Shown: one piece after another, positions 29,843-30,053 of the stretch
Numbering within the stretch: the first letter of the stretch is position 1
How the letters are laid out: every line of letters starts with the position of its first letter
NCBI GenBank assembly: GCA_035315885.1
Contig: DATFXM010000010.1
Location: 1-30,053, forward strand
Direction of reading: 5' to 3'
Origin: DATFXM01 sp035315885
GTDB taxonomy: Bacteria > Acidobacteriota > Blastocatellia > UBA7656
Length of the DNA stretch: 30,053 nucleotides
Notes under the pieces: model-generated
What the model was told of the DNA's origin: nothing
The model's input: only the letters and a program-made list of their open reading frames with translations
The model's database searches: none
Position numbers and translations under genes: made by a program

Positions 29843-30053
29843 ATGTCGGTCAAGCCGCATTTAACAACAAGCCTCTCACAACGCCTCGTGCTAACGCCGC
29901 AGATGCGGCAGCGCATCGAGCTTCTTGCGATGACCAAGCTCGAGCTTGCAGACATGGTCACTGCGGAGCTCGCGGCCAACCCGGTGCTCGATGAAGTCGC
30001 GCCGGGTGAGGGCGCCGACGAACACTCGACGCTGGCTGACGATGTAGCGGCGG
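29843..30053 (+). CDS. rpoN: RNA polymerase sigma-54 factor, N-terminus (3' end cut by window edge)
   Basis: Seventy residues are visible. SLSQRLVLTPQMRQRIELLAMTKLELADMV, here given only in part as LVLTPQMRQRIELL, followed by ELAANPVLDE, is region I of sigma-54, which contacts activators and keeps the polymerase silent until ATP hydrolysis. An acidic linker (PGEGADEHSTLADD) begins after it, as in region II. AAGGGT lies just before ATG 29843. The lptB-rpoN order is conserved widely. Confidence 0.92.
   Translation, partial: MSVKPHLTTSLSQRLVLTPQMRQRIELLAMTKLELADMVTAELAANPVLDEVAPGEGADEHSTLADDVAA

Overview
The window comes from a Gram-negative bacterium of fairly high GC: it carries lipopolysaccharide-export genes (lptC/A, lptB) followed by the start of rpoN. 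The gene mix (CysO-like carrier beside a threonine-synthase-like enzyme, S9 peptidase, Rieske protein, DUF512 radical SAM protein, lptCA fusion) suggests Acidobacteriota, perhaps Blastocatellia. That placement is an inference without database support. Genes are dense and mostly on the plus strand.

Left end (1-2200), sulfur regulation. A minus-strand operon encodes a threonine-synthase-like PLP enzyme and a MoaD/ThiS/CysO-type sulfur carrier (cut by the window edge). Its leader holds two tandem SAM-II-type riboswitches, each followed by an intrinsic terminator. Divergently, a plus-strand sulfate-assimilation operon (siroheme methyltransferase, APS reductase, siroheme sulfite reductase; 2204-5560) is preceded by an unannotated 32-codon leader peptide with six Cys codons in eight. 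A protector/antiterminator/terminator set follows it, which is a textbook layout for cysteine-sensing attenuation.

Middle (5893-14408), branched-chain amino acids. A Leu/Val/Ile-rich leader peptide and attenuator precede ilvB-ilvN-ilvC-cupin-ilvD-cimA-ilvE. Citramalate synthase supplies 2-oxobutyrate from pyruvate, so isoleucine can be made without threonine. Next come a small membrane-anchored diheme cytochrome c overlapping an aldehyde dehydrogenase, alanine dehydrogenase, and a PDZ/radical-SAM/DUF512 protein.

Right part (19223-30053). On the minus strand lie a secreted S9 peptidase, RNase R and tRNA-Leu(CAG). On the plus strand lie a secreted protein of unknown function, a Rieske oxygenase, an LptC-LptA-like fusion, LptB, and the N-terminus of sigma-54.

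A second theme is that most spacers between genes are built from imperfect inverted repeats made of short iterated units (four unit families). The arms often begin inside the stop codon of one gene and end next to the start codon of the following one. I do not recognise these as a named repeat family.
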